From: an uncultured Eubacterium sp. | GTDB lineage: Bacteria; Bacillota; Clostridia; Peptostreptococcales; Anaerovoracaceae | DNA length: 64,000 nucleotides | Assembly (NCBI GenBank): GCA_900543485.1 | Contig: UQRM01000004.1 | Span: 46,426-110,425 of the forward strand | Direction of reading: 5' to 3' | Position numbers and translations under genes: made by a program | Shown here: positions 35,550 through 44,721 of the stretch, piece after piece | Layout: each line of letters begins with the position of its first letter | How positions within the stretch are numbered: position 1 is the stretch's first letter | The notes under the pieces: generated by a model | Database searches by the model: none | The model's input: the letters and a program-made list of their open reading frames with translations, nothing else | What the model was told of the DNA's origin: nothing

Positions 35550-36497
35550 ATGAGCGCGGAGAGAATAGTAGTGGCGTTGGGCGGCAATGCTCTCCAGTCG
35601 GGAGGCGGGCCGGCAACGGCCCAGGCGCAGCTGGAAGTAGTGAGGAAGACGTGCGAGCATATCGCTGCCATAAGTGGCAGGGGGTATGAGATAGCTGTAG
35701 TTCACGGCAACGGGCCGCAGGTGGGACGGATAGTGATGGCATCGGAGGCGGCTGAAGATGTGACGCCTGCCATGCCTTTTGATGTGTGTGGAGCCATGTC
35801 TCAGGGATATATAGGTTACCACATACAGCAATGTCTCAAATATGCTCTCAACAGAAGCAACAGGAATATCCCGGTGGTGACGGTGGCTACTCAGGTCATA
35901 GTCGATGCCAACGATCCTGCTTTCCAGGATCCCGCCAAGCCGATAGGGCCATTTTATACCGAAGAGGAAGCCAGAAAGCTGGAGCGGGAGAAGGGCTACA
36001 CTATGAAAGAGGACGCGGGAAGAGGGTACAGGCGAGTGGTGGCGTCTCCGTTGCCGCGGAGGATAGTGGAGATAGAGGCAGTCAGACAGTTATGGGATCA
36101 TTCCATCGTGATAACGTGTGGCGGCGGAGGGATCCCGGTAGTGGAAAATCCCGATGGGACGCTGGAAGGAGTGGCAGCTGTCATCGATAAGGATTTCGCA
36201 GCGGAGCTTCTGGCGGAGGAGGTGAAGGCCGATATGCTGATGATCCTGACTGAAGTAGAGAAGGTGGCCGTCAACTTCAATGAGCCTGACCAGCGGGATC
36301 TGTCCTCCATGACATTGGCGGAAGCGGCAAAATATGTGGATGATGGTCAATTCCCGGCAGGAAGCATGCTGCCAAAGGTGGAAGCAGCCATGAAATTCGT
36401 GAGAAGATTTCCCGATAAGAAAGCTGTCATAACGTCGCTGGATAAGGCTGTAGATGCGCTGGAGGGCAAGACAGGAACGGTTATCACCTTCAACTAG
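35550..36497 (+). CDS. arcC: Carbamate kinase
   Basis: 315 aa. It makes ATP from carbamoyl phosphate and ADP, the energy-yielding step. VVALGGNALQSG, VVHGNGPQVG, SPLPRRIVEI and CGGGGIPV are family motifs. Third gene of the operon; no arginine/ornithine antiporter (arcD) follows. Confidence 0.97.
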   Translation: MSAERIVVALGGNALQSGGGPATAQAQLEVVRKTCEHIAAISGRGYEIAVVHGNGPQVGRIVMASEAAEDVTPAMPFDVCGAMSQGYIGYHIQQCLKYALNRSNRNIPVVTVATQVIVDANDPAFQDPAKPIGPFYTEEEARKLEREKGYTMKEDAGRGYRRVVASPLPRRIVEIEAVRQLWDHSIVITCGGGGIPVVENPDGTLEGVAAVIDKDFAAELLAEEVKADMLMILTEVEKVAVNFNEPDQRDLSSMTLAEAAKYVDDGQFPAGSMLPKVEAAMKFVRRFPDKKAVITSLDKAVDALEGKTGTVITFN

Positions 36498-36542
36498 TTC
36501 CCCGGCATGTCCCGGCGATGGATTTGTTAAAAAATTAATTAC

Positions 36543-36571
36543 TTGACTTGCTGTATATTAAGCGGTATCAT
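36543..36571 (+). promoter_or_regulatory. Promoter of the CYTH gene
   Basis: TTGACT (36543-36548), 17-bp spacer, TATCAT (36566-36571). Confidence 0.6.
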
Positions 36572-36637
36572 CTATAAAGTCGATTTTCATAGATTTGACA
36601 GACCAGAACAAATAATATAAACGGGAAGGTTTAATGT

Positions 36638-37255
36638 ATGGAGATAGAGTTGAAATACAGGATACCGACGCCTGAAGTGGCGGACGATATTTGGAATGAC
36701 AAGCTGTTTTTCAGCTACGAGGAGGACGGATCCCGAGAGGAGCTGTGCTTCATGGCTAAATATTTCGATACGTCCGACTGCGATCTGGCAAAGCATAGCA
36801 TAGCCTACAGAGTCAGAAAGGAAGGGTGCCGCTGGGTGGCGGCTCTCAAGTGGAGCGGTCAGAGTGACGGCGCACTGCACACGAGGGAAGAGATCAACGT
36901 ACCGGTACAGGATGACAGACCGGATCCTTCGGTGTTCCGTGAAAGCGAGATGGGAGCAGTCCTGGAGGAGATCATAGGAGACAAAGCTCTCATAAGTTTG
37001 CTGGAGACCAGGTTCATGAGGAGACGGTTCAGGATCGACACAGGGAAAGGCATATTCGAGCTTTCCATCGACCAGGGAAAGATAGTGACTCCTTACGGTG
37101 ACGAGCCTATATCGGAGGTGGAGATAGAGCTGTTTTCCGGTGAGTCAGAAGAGCTGGAATGCCTGGGGAGAAAGCTTTGCGGCAAGTACCATCTTGAGAA
37201 GGAATCCAGAAGCAAATATTCGAGAGGTATAAGGATAATAAAGGACAACAGATGA
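36638..37255 (+). CDS. CYTH-domain phosphohydrolase
   Basis: 205 aa. The N-terminal MEIELKY supplies the ExExK motif of the triphosphate tunnel fold; alternating acidic/basic strands follow (AYRVRKEGCRWVAALKW, EVEIELFSGE, EKESRSKYSRG). Members hydrolyse inorganic triphosphate or thiamine triphosphate, a few are adenylate cyclases. The substrate cannot be deduced. Confidence 0.87.
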   Translation: MEIELKYRIPTPEVADDIWNDKLFFSYEEDGSREELCFMAKYFDTSDCDLAKHSIAYRVRKEGCRWVAALKWSGQSDGALHTREEINVPVQDDRPDPSVFRESEMGAVLEEIIGDKALISLLETRFMRRRFRIDTGKGIFELSIDQGKIVTPYGDEPISEVEIELFSGESEELECLGRKLCGKYHLEKESRSKYSRGIRIIKDNR

Positions 37256-37280
37256 CAAGGCCGTTCAGAGATCGCGGCGA

Positions 37281-37311
37281 AAAAAAGGAACACGGAGCTG
37301 TTCCTTTTTTG
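37281..37311. terminator. Bidirectional-looking terminator
   Basis: AAAAAAGGAACA pairs with TGTTCCTTTTTT around a six-base loop. The T-run serves the CYTH gene; its symmetry could also serve the convergent methyltransferase gene, which ends at 37,375. Confidence 0.85.
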
Positions 37312-37374
37312 TTGCCTTGGGTATACATTATACAGCCGGCGCTTTGATGTGAGCTCTCCAGGGTATGGACACGG

Positions 37375-37980
37375 TCATCTGCCGCCGGTCTTTTTCGTTA
37401 TGAGCAGCAGCTCAGGAGGCTCGTTCCTCTGATTGAGCATATTGACGTATGCTGAATGGTATGTGCGAGGGTCGAGAGCGGAGGCCATTCCCAGCAGCGC
37501 TTCCTTTTCGCGTTGGCCTTCAGGGTGACCGCTGTACATTGTGATACAGAGAAGGCCATCTTTAGCCAACAGCGTCAGTGATGCTTCTGCTGCTTTGCGG
37601 GTAGAGCTTTCTCCGGTGGTAATATGCTTATCGCCGCCCGGCAGATAACCAAGATTGAAGATGATGACATCGACAGGCGCGGCGGTATGAGCCGATTTGC
37701 CAATATGGTCCCGCATGTTCTCGTGAGAATCTCGTATCAGCTCTATGGTGCCGTCCTTCAGTTGGGGTCCGAATCCTTCTGAGATGAGAAGGCGTCTGGT
37801 ATTCTCTATGGCGTCTGGTTGGATGTCGAAGGCGTAAAGCTTCGAAGGCCCCATTTTGGCCAGCCGCAGGGTATCGTGGCCATTCCCGCATGTAGCGTCT
37901 GCGAAAACCCCGCCCTTCTTCGCGTATCCTGATACCATATGGATGGCCAGCTCTGTTGTGGTCTGTATTATGTTTGACAT
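37375..37980 (-). CDS. YtqB/MnmM-like class I methyltransferase
   Basis: 201 aa. VFADATCGNGHDTLRLAKMG is the SAM motif, FNLGYLPGGDK the family's catalytic loop, and TMYSGHPEGQREKEALL its C-terminal signature (PF06962). Bacillus YtqB has been assigned as MnmM, which methylates the wobble uridine of tRNA. RBS AAGGAG. Own promoter upstream. Confidence 0.88.
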   Translation of the reverse strand: MSNIIQTTTELAIHMVSGYAKKGGVFADATCGNGHDTLRLAKMGPSKLYAFDIQPDAIENTRRLLISEGFGPQLKDGTIELIRDSHENMRDHIGKSAHTAAPVDVIIFNLGYLPGGDKHITTGESSTRKAAEASLTLLAKDGLLCITMYSGHPEGQREKEALLGMASALDPRTYHSAYVNMLNQRNEPPELLLITKKTGGR

Positions 37981-38015
37981 GATGCTTTTCTCCTTGGTTG
38001 GAAGTATACAGGGAT

Positions 38016-38044
38016 ACTATAGATCAAGGAAAGAGTAAAATCAA
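38016..38044 (-). promoter_or_regulatory. Promoter of the MnmM-like gene
   Basis: On the minus strand TTGATT, 17-bp spacer, TATAGT, about 35 bases upstream of the start. Confidence 0.6.
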
Positions 38045-38072
38045 GAGTTTTGGAGCTGCTGGGATCCGGTGG

Positions 38073-39272
38073 TCAACGGGAGTGGCGCGGAAGGTACTGC
38101 TCAAGCCCCAGCCGGATGAGTTCCGCTCCGCGTTCAAGGTCATGCGCGTTGAGAACGCAAGCGATACGGATCTCATCTTCACCCAGGCCGGGCGTCATAT
38201 AGAAGCCCTTTGCGGGAGAGAACATCACCGTTTCGCCTCGATCCTCGAAATCGCGCAGGAGGAACATGAGAAAATCTTCGACATCGTGAACAGGAAGCTT
38301 TGCCATGATATAAAACGAACCGTTCGGCTTGGAACATACGATTCCGGGTATCCGGCTCAGCTCTCTGTATCCCGCGTCACGCCGTTTTTCGTATTCCTGA
38401 CGCATTGTATCGAAGTAGGAAGAAGGCAGCCTGTATAGGGCGGCCGAGCCTGCCTGTTCCAGAGGAGGGCAGGAAAGTCTTCCCTGGGCGAGTTTCATGG
38501 CGCAGTTCATGAATCCCGGGTTTTTGCTTATGAGAGCGCCTATCCTTGCGCCGCAGGCTGAGAAGCGCTTCGATACGGAGTCGGTTATTATCAGCCTGTC
38601 CTGTATCCTTTCCAGAGATCCGAAGGAGATGGCTTCGCTGCCGTCGTACGTGAATTCTCTGTAAACTTCATCAGCAAGCAACCACAGATCGTGTTTTATC
38701 GCGATGTCGCCGATAAGCTCCATATCGGCGAGCGAGAGCGTTTTGCCTGTAGGATTGCCGGGATTAGTGCAAACGATAGCTCTCGTCCTTTCGTTTATAG
38801 CGGATTCGATGAGGCTGACATCGGCGTAGGAATAACCTGTTTCGGCAGTCGTCGTTATGGGAGAGATCTCGCCGCCTGCCGCAGCTATAAATGTGCGGTA
38901 GTTGGTATAGAAAGGCTCGGCTATGACAACGTTATCTCCCGTATCCAGTATACACGAAAAGGCCATACTCAAGGCTTCGGAGCCGCCGGCCGTGATGATG
39001 ATGTCGTCTCTTGTGAGGTTGACATCATATCTTTTGAAGTAGTCTATCATGGCATCCTGCAGAAGGGTGTCGCCGCCTGATTCGGAATACGCGATGATAT
39101 CGCTGCTGCAGGATCTGACGGCCTCCATAAAGCAGCCGGGCGTTTTCACGTCCGGCTGTCCTATGTTTAGCCTGTATACCTTCACGCCTCTGCTTTCAGC
39201 TTCCAGGGCGTATCTGTTGAATTTCCTTATGGGAGAATGTTCGATTTCAGATATTTTTTTTGATATATACAT
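38073..39272 (-). CDS. Class I PLP-dependent aminotransferase
   Basis: 399 aa, aspartate/aromatic aminotransferase type. Motifs: YRLNIGQPDVKTP, CTNPGNPTGKTLS, the PLP lysine in SVSKRFSACGARIG and the carboxylate-binding Arg in IRIACVL. It ends the minus-strand cluster that begins at 43,233 and follows the antiporter gene by 17 bases. Substrate unknown; the context suggests an amino acid handled by the racemase. Confidence 0.9.
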   Translation of the reverse strand: MYISKKISEIEHSPIRKFNRYALEAESRGVKVYRLNIGQPDVKTPGCFMEAVRSCSSDIIAYSESGGDTLLQDAMIDYFKRYDVNLTRDDIIITAGGSEALSMAFSCILDTGDNVVIAEPFYTNYRTFIAAAGGEISPITTTAETGYSYADVSLIESAINERTRAIVCTNPGNPTGKTLSLADMELIGDIAIKHDLWLLADEVYREFTYDGSEAISFGSLERIQDRLIITDSVSKRFSACGARIGALISKNPGFMNCAMKLAQGRLSCPPLEQAGSAALYRLPSSYFDTMRQEYEKRRDAGYRELSRIPGIVCSKPNGSFYIMAKLPVHDVEDFLMFLLRDFEDRGETVMFSPAKGFYMTPGLGEDEIRIACVLNAHDLERGAELIRLGLEQYLPRHSR

Positions 39273-39289
39273 GGCTTTCTCCTTGTCGT

Positions 39290-40801
39290 TTAAACGGTCG
39301 CGTTTTCATCAGCCTTCAGGGCTTTTTCGGTAGATGCTAAGTTTTTCTTCAGCTGTACCTGAGGTTCTCTAGGAATCGCAAAGTTAGGTATGAACCTGTC
39401 CAGACCTGTAAGGGTCAGTATCAGCAGGGAGCCTATGGATATCCAGGCGAAGAAGTTGAGGGTGATCAGATCTACCGCGGTAAAGGACGCGAGTGGATAG
39501 ACGGCGGCGCAAAGTCCTACGTAATACACGTTGCACACGTGCCATGGTATCAGTTCGCCTGTCAGTACGCCGATGGCGTCGCCGTACATGGCGTTCCTGC
39601 ACCTGAGATCGTACATGTCTTCTTCGCTTCCTTCCACGTTTTCGTCGACGATGTCCTTTATGATAGGTCCCATCGTGGCCATCTGGGCCTGGTCATCCGA
39701 CAGCAGCATGTTGCCGATGATGCAGAGGATAGAATTCCAGAACATCAGGTGGCGCACTTTTTTGGATGCTCTCAGGCAGAAGAGAGCCAGCGGACGGAAT
39801 GCGTCCATTTCTCTCATAACGCCTCCGAAGGCGATCACCCACATGACGAATATCACGATCCAGCTTCCGGCATCGGCGAAGGAGTCGTAAAGCTGCTGCA
39901 TGAAGTCACCGAAGGATGTCAGCGTGCCTATGAAGGCGCCCATGATGGCTGCGCTGACTATGCCGACTGCGAGGCATACGAAGGTAGATACGCGGAGCAC
40001 CGCCAGGATGACGATGAGCGCTACAGGTATCATCATCCACAGAGGGATATTGCCGGCTTCCACCTGATGAAGCAGGTCTATGGCGTCAGGACGTTCGACC
40101 TCCAAAGCTGCCCAGGCGTTCTCAGGTATGTTCTGTATGGCATGAGCAGCACTGGATGAGGTTGTCGGAAGATCCATTACAAGTCCTGCCACGAAGAAGC
40201 ATATGGATGCCAGGGCGACGCAGCTCAGCGACCATACAAGCTGTTTCCTGAATCTGTCTACAGCCTGTACTCCCTGGATACCGCATGTCATGATGGTGGT
40301 GTCGGATATCAGGGCAACGTTGTCACCGAAGCCTGCTCCGCCGGCGCAGGCGCACATGGTAAGGACCGGATCGCCGCCCACGATATGGCTCATCCAAATG
40401 AAAATAGGGATGGTGGCTGCATATGTTCCCCAGGAGGTACCTGTACCGAGAGACAAAAGACAGCTGACGAGGAAGGCGATGAGGGCAACATTCTGACCGT
40501 TGATACCCAGCTTGAGAGCGGCCATGATGACGGCGGCTCCGACTCCCGTAGTCATGAAGAAGGCAGCGACGCCGTATGCCATCATGAATATGAAGAATAT
40601 CATTATTGCATCTTTTACGCTGCCGAGCCCTCCTTCGATAACGTCCATGACCTTGCGTTTCGTTACGATCCAGCATACGAATACTGCGTAGCAAAAGGCA
40701 AGAGGCGCAGCCATCAGCATATCGAATCCCGACATGACGAGACCGCAGAGGACGAAAATAGGTGAGATTTTGAAAATCATGATCAGTGCTTTCATTTTCA
40801 T
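39290..40801 (-). CDS. NhaC-family Na+/H+ antiporter or amino-acid transporter
   Basis: 503 aa with about twelve hydrophobic segments. SLGTGTSWGTYAATIPI and AGGAGFGDNVALISDTTIM are hallmark motifs of the NhaC superfamily, which includes Na+/H+ antiporters and malate-lactate or amino-acid exchangers. The tail (after 480) is hydrophilic and cytoplasmic. It overlaps the racemase stop (ATGA) with GAGGAG upstream. Transport of the cluster's amino-acid substrate is as likely as sodium export. Confidence 0.87.
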   Translation of the reverse strand: MKMKALIMIFKISPIFVLCGLVMSGFDMLMAAPLAFCYAVFVCWIVTKRKVMDVIEGGLGSVKDAIMIFFIFMMAYGVAAFFMTTGVGAAVIMAALKLGINGQNVALIAFLVSCLLSLGTGTSWGTYAATIPIFIWMSHIVGGDPVLTMCACAGGAGFGDNVALISDTTIMTCGIQGVQAVDRFRKQLVWSLSCVALASICFFVAGLVMDLPTTSSSAAHAIQNIPENAWAALEVERPDAIDLLHQVEAGNIPLWMMIPVALIVILAVLRVSTFVCLAVGIVSAAIMGAFIGTLTSFGDFMQQLYDSFADAGSWIVIFVMWVIAFGGVMREMDAFRPLALFCLRASKKVRHLMFWNSILCIIGNMLLSDDQAQMATMGPIIKDIVDENVEGSEEDMYDLRCRNAMYGDAIGVLTGELIPWHVCNVYYVGLCAAVYPLASFTAVDLITLNFFAWISIGSLLILTLTGLDRFIPNFAIPREPQVQLKKNLASTEKALKADENATV

Positions 40802-41943
40802 TTCTCCTCTCTTTTAAAAACACCTTGCTTTTTAATTTCTATATTTACATATCTGCTTCCGGTGAGATACATAAGTGACGGATAGCTCAGGTCGAATTCC
40901 AGTATATCTCCGACGAGGATATCCTGACGGCAGTCTTCGATATCGAGAATGCAGTGGTCGCTGCTGCTTCCGATGACCTCGACTCCGTCGATCCGGGGGA
41001 ATATCTTGTCGTTCAGCGCGAAATCCAGCTTTCCCATGGCCAGTATGGCGCGTTTTCGTATGCCCCGGTCTTCGTATTCCGGCTTGCGGCCGAAGCAGTC
41101 TATGAAAATCTCGCCTACCGGATGGGACGGCTTTTCTCTGACCTCGACTACCTCCGCCTTCAGCGTGAATACATCCTGTCTCATACCGCTCATGTCCAGA
41201 CCCCATATCTCCTTGAGATCATAGGCCAGCAGGATTCCCTCGCCGATCCTCAGGTGATTGATCCGCGGCGGCATCGCGCCCTCCAGGACGAGCGGGTAGG
41301 AGCTGGTAGCTCCGCCGGAAATGATCTCAAGCTTTCGTCCGATGGCGGACTCCACGGCCTCGGCAATACTGACCAGTTCGTTCATTTTCTCTACATTTGG
41401 CTTTATGGAGCCGTAGCAGCCGAGATTCGTTCCCACACCTCGAAGATTGATGTTATCAAGCGAGTTTTCGATACAGAGAGCTGCTTCGACCAGTTCGCTC
41501 CTGTCCCAGAAGCCTTCGCGAAGGTCTCCGAGATCAGCCATCAGTATCACATCGTGATGCGTACCGAATTTTCCGCAGGCGTCGTTTACAGCTCTTATGA
41601 CCGAAAGCTCGCTCTGAAGACTGATATCGGCGTAGGCTGCCACCTCTTCAGCCTCGGAGAGCATCGGTATCCTGACGAGAAGATATTCCACATCGTCCAT
41701 ACCTCGGCTTTTCATATCGATGATCTGATCCATTCTCGATGTGCCCAGCTGAGTGCAGCCTGCCCGCAGCATGGTTTCGCCGACTTCAGGTATCCCGTTG
41801 CAGCCTTTGACGATACCGGCGACGGTTATTCCGTCTTTGCGGCATGCGTCCGTCACCAGCTTTGTATTGTCGTAGAGCTTATTGAGATCGACTGTAACGG
41901 AAGGATAACATGTTTTGTGTATATCGTTGATATCTGTATTCAT
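40798..41943 (-). CDS. Alanine/ornithine racemase-family PLP enzyme
   Basis: 381 aa. Fold type III barrel: VTVDLNKLYDNTKLV, the lysine segment GIVKGCNGIPEVGETMLRAG, GTSRMDQI and a C-terminal beta domain (VIGSSSDHCILDI). It resembles ornithine racemase of amino-acid-fermenting Clostridia more than classical alanine racemase. With an arginine deiminase operon nearby giving ornithine, ornithine racemisation is plausible, but D-alanine or another amino acid cannot be excluded. AGGAG upstream; three bases after the preceding gene. Confidence 0.85.
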   Translation of the reverse strand: MNTDINDIHKTCYPSVTVDLNKLYDNTKLVTDACRKDGITVAGIVKGCNGIPEVGETMLRAGCTQLGTSRMDQIIDMKSRGMDDVEYLLVRIPMLSEAEEVAAYADISLQSELSVIRAVNDACGKFGTHHDVILMADLGDLREGFWDRSELVEAALCIENSLDNINLRGVGTNLGCYGSIKPNVEKMNELVSIAEAVESAIGRKLEIISGGATSSYPLVLEGAMPPRINHLRIGEGILLAYDLKEIWGLDMSGMRQDVFTLKAEVVEVREKPSHPVGEIFIDCFGRKPEYEDRGIRKRAILAMGKLDFALNDKIFPRIDGVEVIGSSSDHCILDIEDCRQDILVGDILEFDLSYPSLMYLTGSRYVNIEIKKQGVFKREEK

Positions 41944-41946
41944 CGT

Positions 41947-43233
41947 CTACTCCTCAAATGAATCGTATTCGCCGGCAGCGATGGAAACTACTGTACTCAG
42001 GACTCTGTCGATATCGCCTTCGGTGCAGTATGGAGCCAGACCCAGTCTGACGACTCCGCCGCTTTCGGAAAGGCCTATGGCTTTGATGGCTTTTATAGCA
42101 TAGAAATCTCCGTTCCAGGAGTTGATGGCTTTGGAGCCGAACACCTTTGTCACGAATTCGGGACTGTAGTTATCCATGGTGAATACCACGGTAGGGGTCC
42201 GCGGCTGTCCTTCTGCCGGACCGTATACGTTGACACCCTCGATCCTGCGCAGACCTTTTCGCAGCTTCTCGGCCAGCGGAGCCTCATAGGCGTCGATGGC
42301 CAGCATGCCGGCAACGACGTTTCGTCGGCGCCCCTCAAGTCCCTCCAGCTCGTCAGCAAAATCGGATACGTATTTCTCACCGATGGAGGCGATGAAGTCG
42401 ATGGCGGCGCGGATCCCGCAGAGATGCTCGTACTGCGGAGTACCCATGTGGAATTTTCTGGCGCCCTCGCTGATGTCATCGGCTCCCGCGTTGTTGAAGT
42501 CCAGGCTGTCGATGAGTTCTTTTCTCAGATAGATGACGCCCATGTGAGGACCGAACCACTTGTATGAAGAACAGAGAAGGGCATCGGTGCCGATAGCTTT
42601 TACATCTATAGGCAGATGAGCTGCGTAGTGGACCGCATCGATAACTGTCAGTGCGCCGTATTTGTGGGCTTCATCGATGAATTTCTTGACATCGGTAATA
42701 GTGCCGAGGCCATTGGACGCCCAGTTGACAGCAACAACCTTCGTCCTGTCCGACAGCTTCGATTTGAAGTCTTCGAAGTCCAGCTGCTGAGTCTTCGTAT
42801 CGAGCTTGACGGTCTTTACGACGCAACCCATCCTCTGGAGAGATTCCCACGGAGCGATATTGCATTGATGGTCGATCTCCGTGATGATAAGCTCGTCTCC
42901 CGGTTTGAATGTCTTTGAAAGGTTGATGGCCAGATTGTAGCAGTTCTGGGTAGAAGCGCAGTTGAAGCCTATTTCTTCGGAATCGCATCCGAGAAAATCG
43001 GCGGCAGCTTCTCTGGCTGCATCCTCGACCTGCCTTGCCTTATAGCTGGCCGTGAAGTTCCCGTCTTCGTTGGCGTTATCGTTTACCAGGTAGCCTGTTA
43101 TGGCATCCAGCACCTGCTGAGGGACTTGTGTTCCTCCCGGGCCGTCCAGATAGGCGATGGGAGTTCCGTCTATTTCAATGCTACACGCAGGGAACTGCTT
43201 TCGCACCGCTTCAACATCAAATTTAAAACTCAT
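41947..43233 (-). CDS. Class V aminotransferase, cysteine-desulfurase-like
   Basis: 428 aa. PLP lysine in SSYKWFGPHMG; other motifs are YLDGPGGTQVP, NCASTQNCYNLA and VVRLGLAPYCTEGDIDRV. It belongs to the cysteine-desulfurase-like subfamily (TIGR01976 type), whose substrates are largely unknown. The active-site cysteine loop of group I desulfurases is not obvious. First gene of the minus-strand cluster, with a promoter in the divergent intergenic region. Confidence 0.85.
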   Translation of the reverse strand: MSFKFDVEAVRKQFPACSIEIDGTPIAYLDGPGGTQVPQQVLDAITGYLVNDNANEDGNFTASYKARQVEDAAREAAADFLGCDSEEIGFNCASTQNCYNLAINLSKTFKPGDELIITEIDHQCNIAPWESLQRMGCVVKTVKLDTKTQQLDFEDFKSKLSDRTKVVAVNWASNGLGTITDVKKFIDEAHKYGALTVIDAVHYAAHLPIDVKAIGTDALLCSSYKWFGPHMGVIYLRKELIDSLDFNNAGADDISEGARKFHMGTPQYEHLCGIRAAIDFIASIGEKYVSDFADELEGLEGRRRNVVAGMLAIDAYEAPLAEKLRKGLRRIEGVNVYGPAEGQPRTPTVVFTMDNYSPEFVTKVFGSKAINSWNGDFYAIKAIKAIGLSESGGVVRLGLAPYCTEGDIDRVLSTVVSIAAGEYDSFEE

Positions 43234-43288
43234 TGTGATACCTCCTTGCTGTTAAAACAGATATACATATAAATAATGATTTATGGAT

Positions 43289-43316
43289 ATTATAGAAAAT
43301 TATCAAAATATTGCAA
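43289..43316 (-). promoter_or_regulatory. Promoter of the amino-acid cluster
   Basis: On the minus strand TTGCAA, 16-bp spacer, TATAAT, 56 bases upstream of the class V aminotransferase. The 225-base divergent region is very AT-rich and contains CAAATTTG and CAAAT-like repeats near 43,346-43,370, candidate sites for the divergent regulator. Confidence 0.6.
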
Positions 43317-43458
43317 TTATTTAAAGTACCAAAATGGAGGATACAAATTTGGATAAAATACAAATCCTGTTTGCCATTTGATGAAAAAAGGGGTAGAAAT
43401 AGTGTATAATGATTAACAGGCAGATAACAGATGATAACGGATTTAGAGGAGGCCGGAT

Positions 43459-44670
43459 ATGCTAACTGTTTCAGATCTGATGTTGTCTCCGCTTTTCGCC
43501 ACGGTAAGGCTGGTGGCCGGGAAAAGCGGTCTCAGCAACAATGTTCTGTATATCGGATTTTTGGACTGGGAAAGCGCGGAACAGATACCGCAGTATTTCA
43601 ATGCGGGCGAGATCGTCATCACGACGCTGATGGGAGCGAAAGATGACAGCAGAAAAGCTGACAAGTATCTTAAAGCGCTGATAATGAATAACAGCTCCGC
43701 GATAATGATAAAGGAGATATATTACAGCGAAATATCAGACGAAATAAAGGTGTTCGCTGAGGAACGGCACGTCCCGATTTTTTTCTTCAGTGAGGTTTAC
43801 GTCGATGAGATAATTCATGAAGTCAAGAAGCAGCTGGAGATCGACAGCGAGGAAGCCGGTTATGAAAGCATATTGGACGGGATCTTCAACGAGACAGATA
43901 TGACGGCCGACGAGTTCCGTTTCTCCATCACTCAAATTAATCCGTATTTTTACGATAATGCTTTTATGGCTGTATACATATCCGACGATGAACCGATCCG
44001 CTCGGACAGCATCAGCCGGCTTTACGAATACATACATAATAACAGGAACCTTCTGGAAAACATAAAGCGTGAGGAACTCAATATCGTATATTCACGTCTT
44101 ATGTATAAGAGGGGGATCCTGTTCATAATATCTTTTGATACCGAGGGAGAAGAACGGGTAAAAGAATATGGGATGGCGCTGATAGATCGTATGCTGGCTG
44201 ATGACAGCTTCAGAGGGATGCGGATAGGCGCAGGATACAGTTGCCGAAGCGAAGAGGCTCCGTTCGTCATAAGAAGGTCGATATTGGCTAATGTGAAATG
44301 TATCTTAGACGGAGAAGCATTTGTGTTCTTCGACAGTCACGAATGTGACTATGCCGTGTTTTCATCAATGGATGAGAGGAGCGTCAGAGAATGGAGCCGG
44401 GTGACTGAGGCGGCGTTGCTGCGGCCGGCAGCCAAGCATATGCCGCTCCTGGAGACGGCACTGGCCTTCGCGGAATGGGGCGGTAACGTGGAAAGGACGG
44501 CGGAGGTCCTGTGTCAGCATAAGAATACGGTAAGGTACAGGGTGGAAAGGATCAGAGAGATCTTTGGCGCCGGCAACAATATGGAGCTGTATGGCAGACT
44601 ATACATGTTCGTGAAGATCTATAAGGCGTGGCCTTATTTAGAAATGTTTTTCAGAAGTTCTGTTTCGTAG
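43459..44670 (+). CDS. PucR-family transcriptional regulator
   Basis: 403 aa. N-terminal PucR domain (LTVSDLMLSPLFATVRLVAGKSGL ... ITTLMGAKDD), a middle GGDEF-like/sensor region and a C-terminal PucR helix-turn-helix (LLETALAFAEWGGNVERTAEVLCQHKNTVRYRVERIREIFG). PucR-type regulators usually control purine, amino-acid or proline catabolism genes beside them. Divergent from the aminotransferase-racemase-antiporter genes, which it probably controls. TATAAT at 43405-43410. Confidence 0.9.
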   Translation: MLTVSDLMLSPLFATVRLVAGKSGLSNNVLYIGFLDWESAEQIPQYFNAGEIVITTLMGAKDDSRKADKYLKALIMNNSSAIMIKEIYYSEISDEIKVFAEERHVPIFFFSEVYVDEIIHEVKKQLEIDSEEAGYESILDGIFNETDMTADEFRFSITQINPYFYDNAFMAVYISDDEPIRSDSISRLYEYIHNNRNLLENIKREELNIVYSRLMYKRGILFIISFDTEGEERVKEYGMALIDRMLADDSFRGMRIGAGYSCRSEEAPFVIRRSILANVKCILDGEAFVFFDSHECDYAVFSSMDERSVREWSRVTEAALLRPAAKHMPLLETALAFAEWGGNVERTAEVLCQHKNTVRYRVERIREIFGAGNNMELYGRLYMFVKIYKAWPYLEMFFRSSVS

Positions 44671-44721
44671 TGGCGCGGACGGGAAAAGGCCCGGAGCCGC
44701 AGTGTTTTAGGGAGGACGGTC

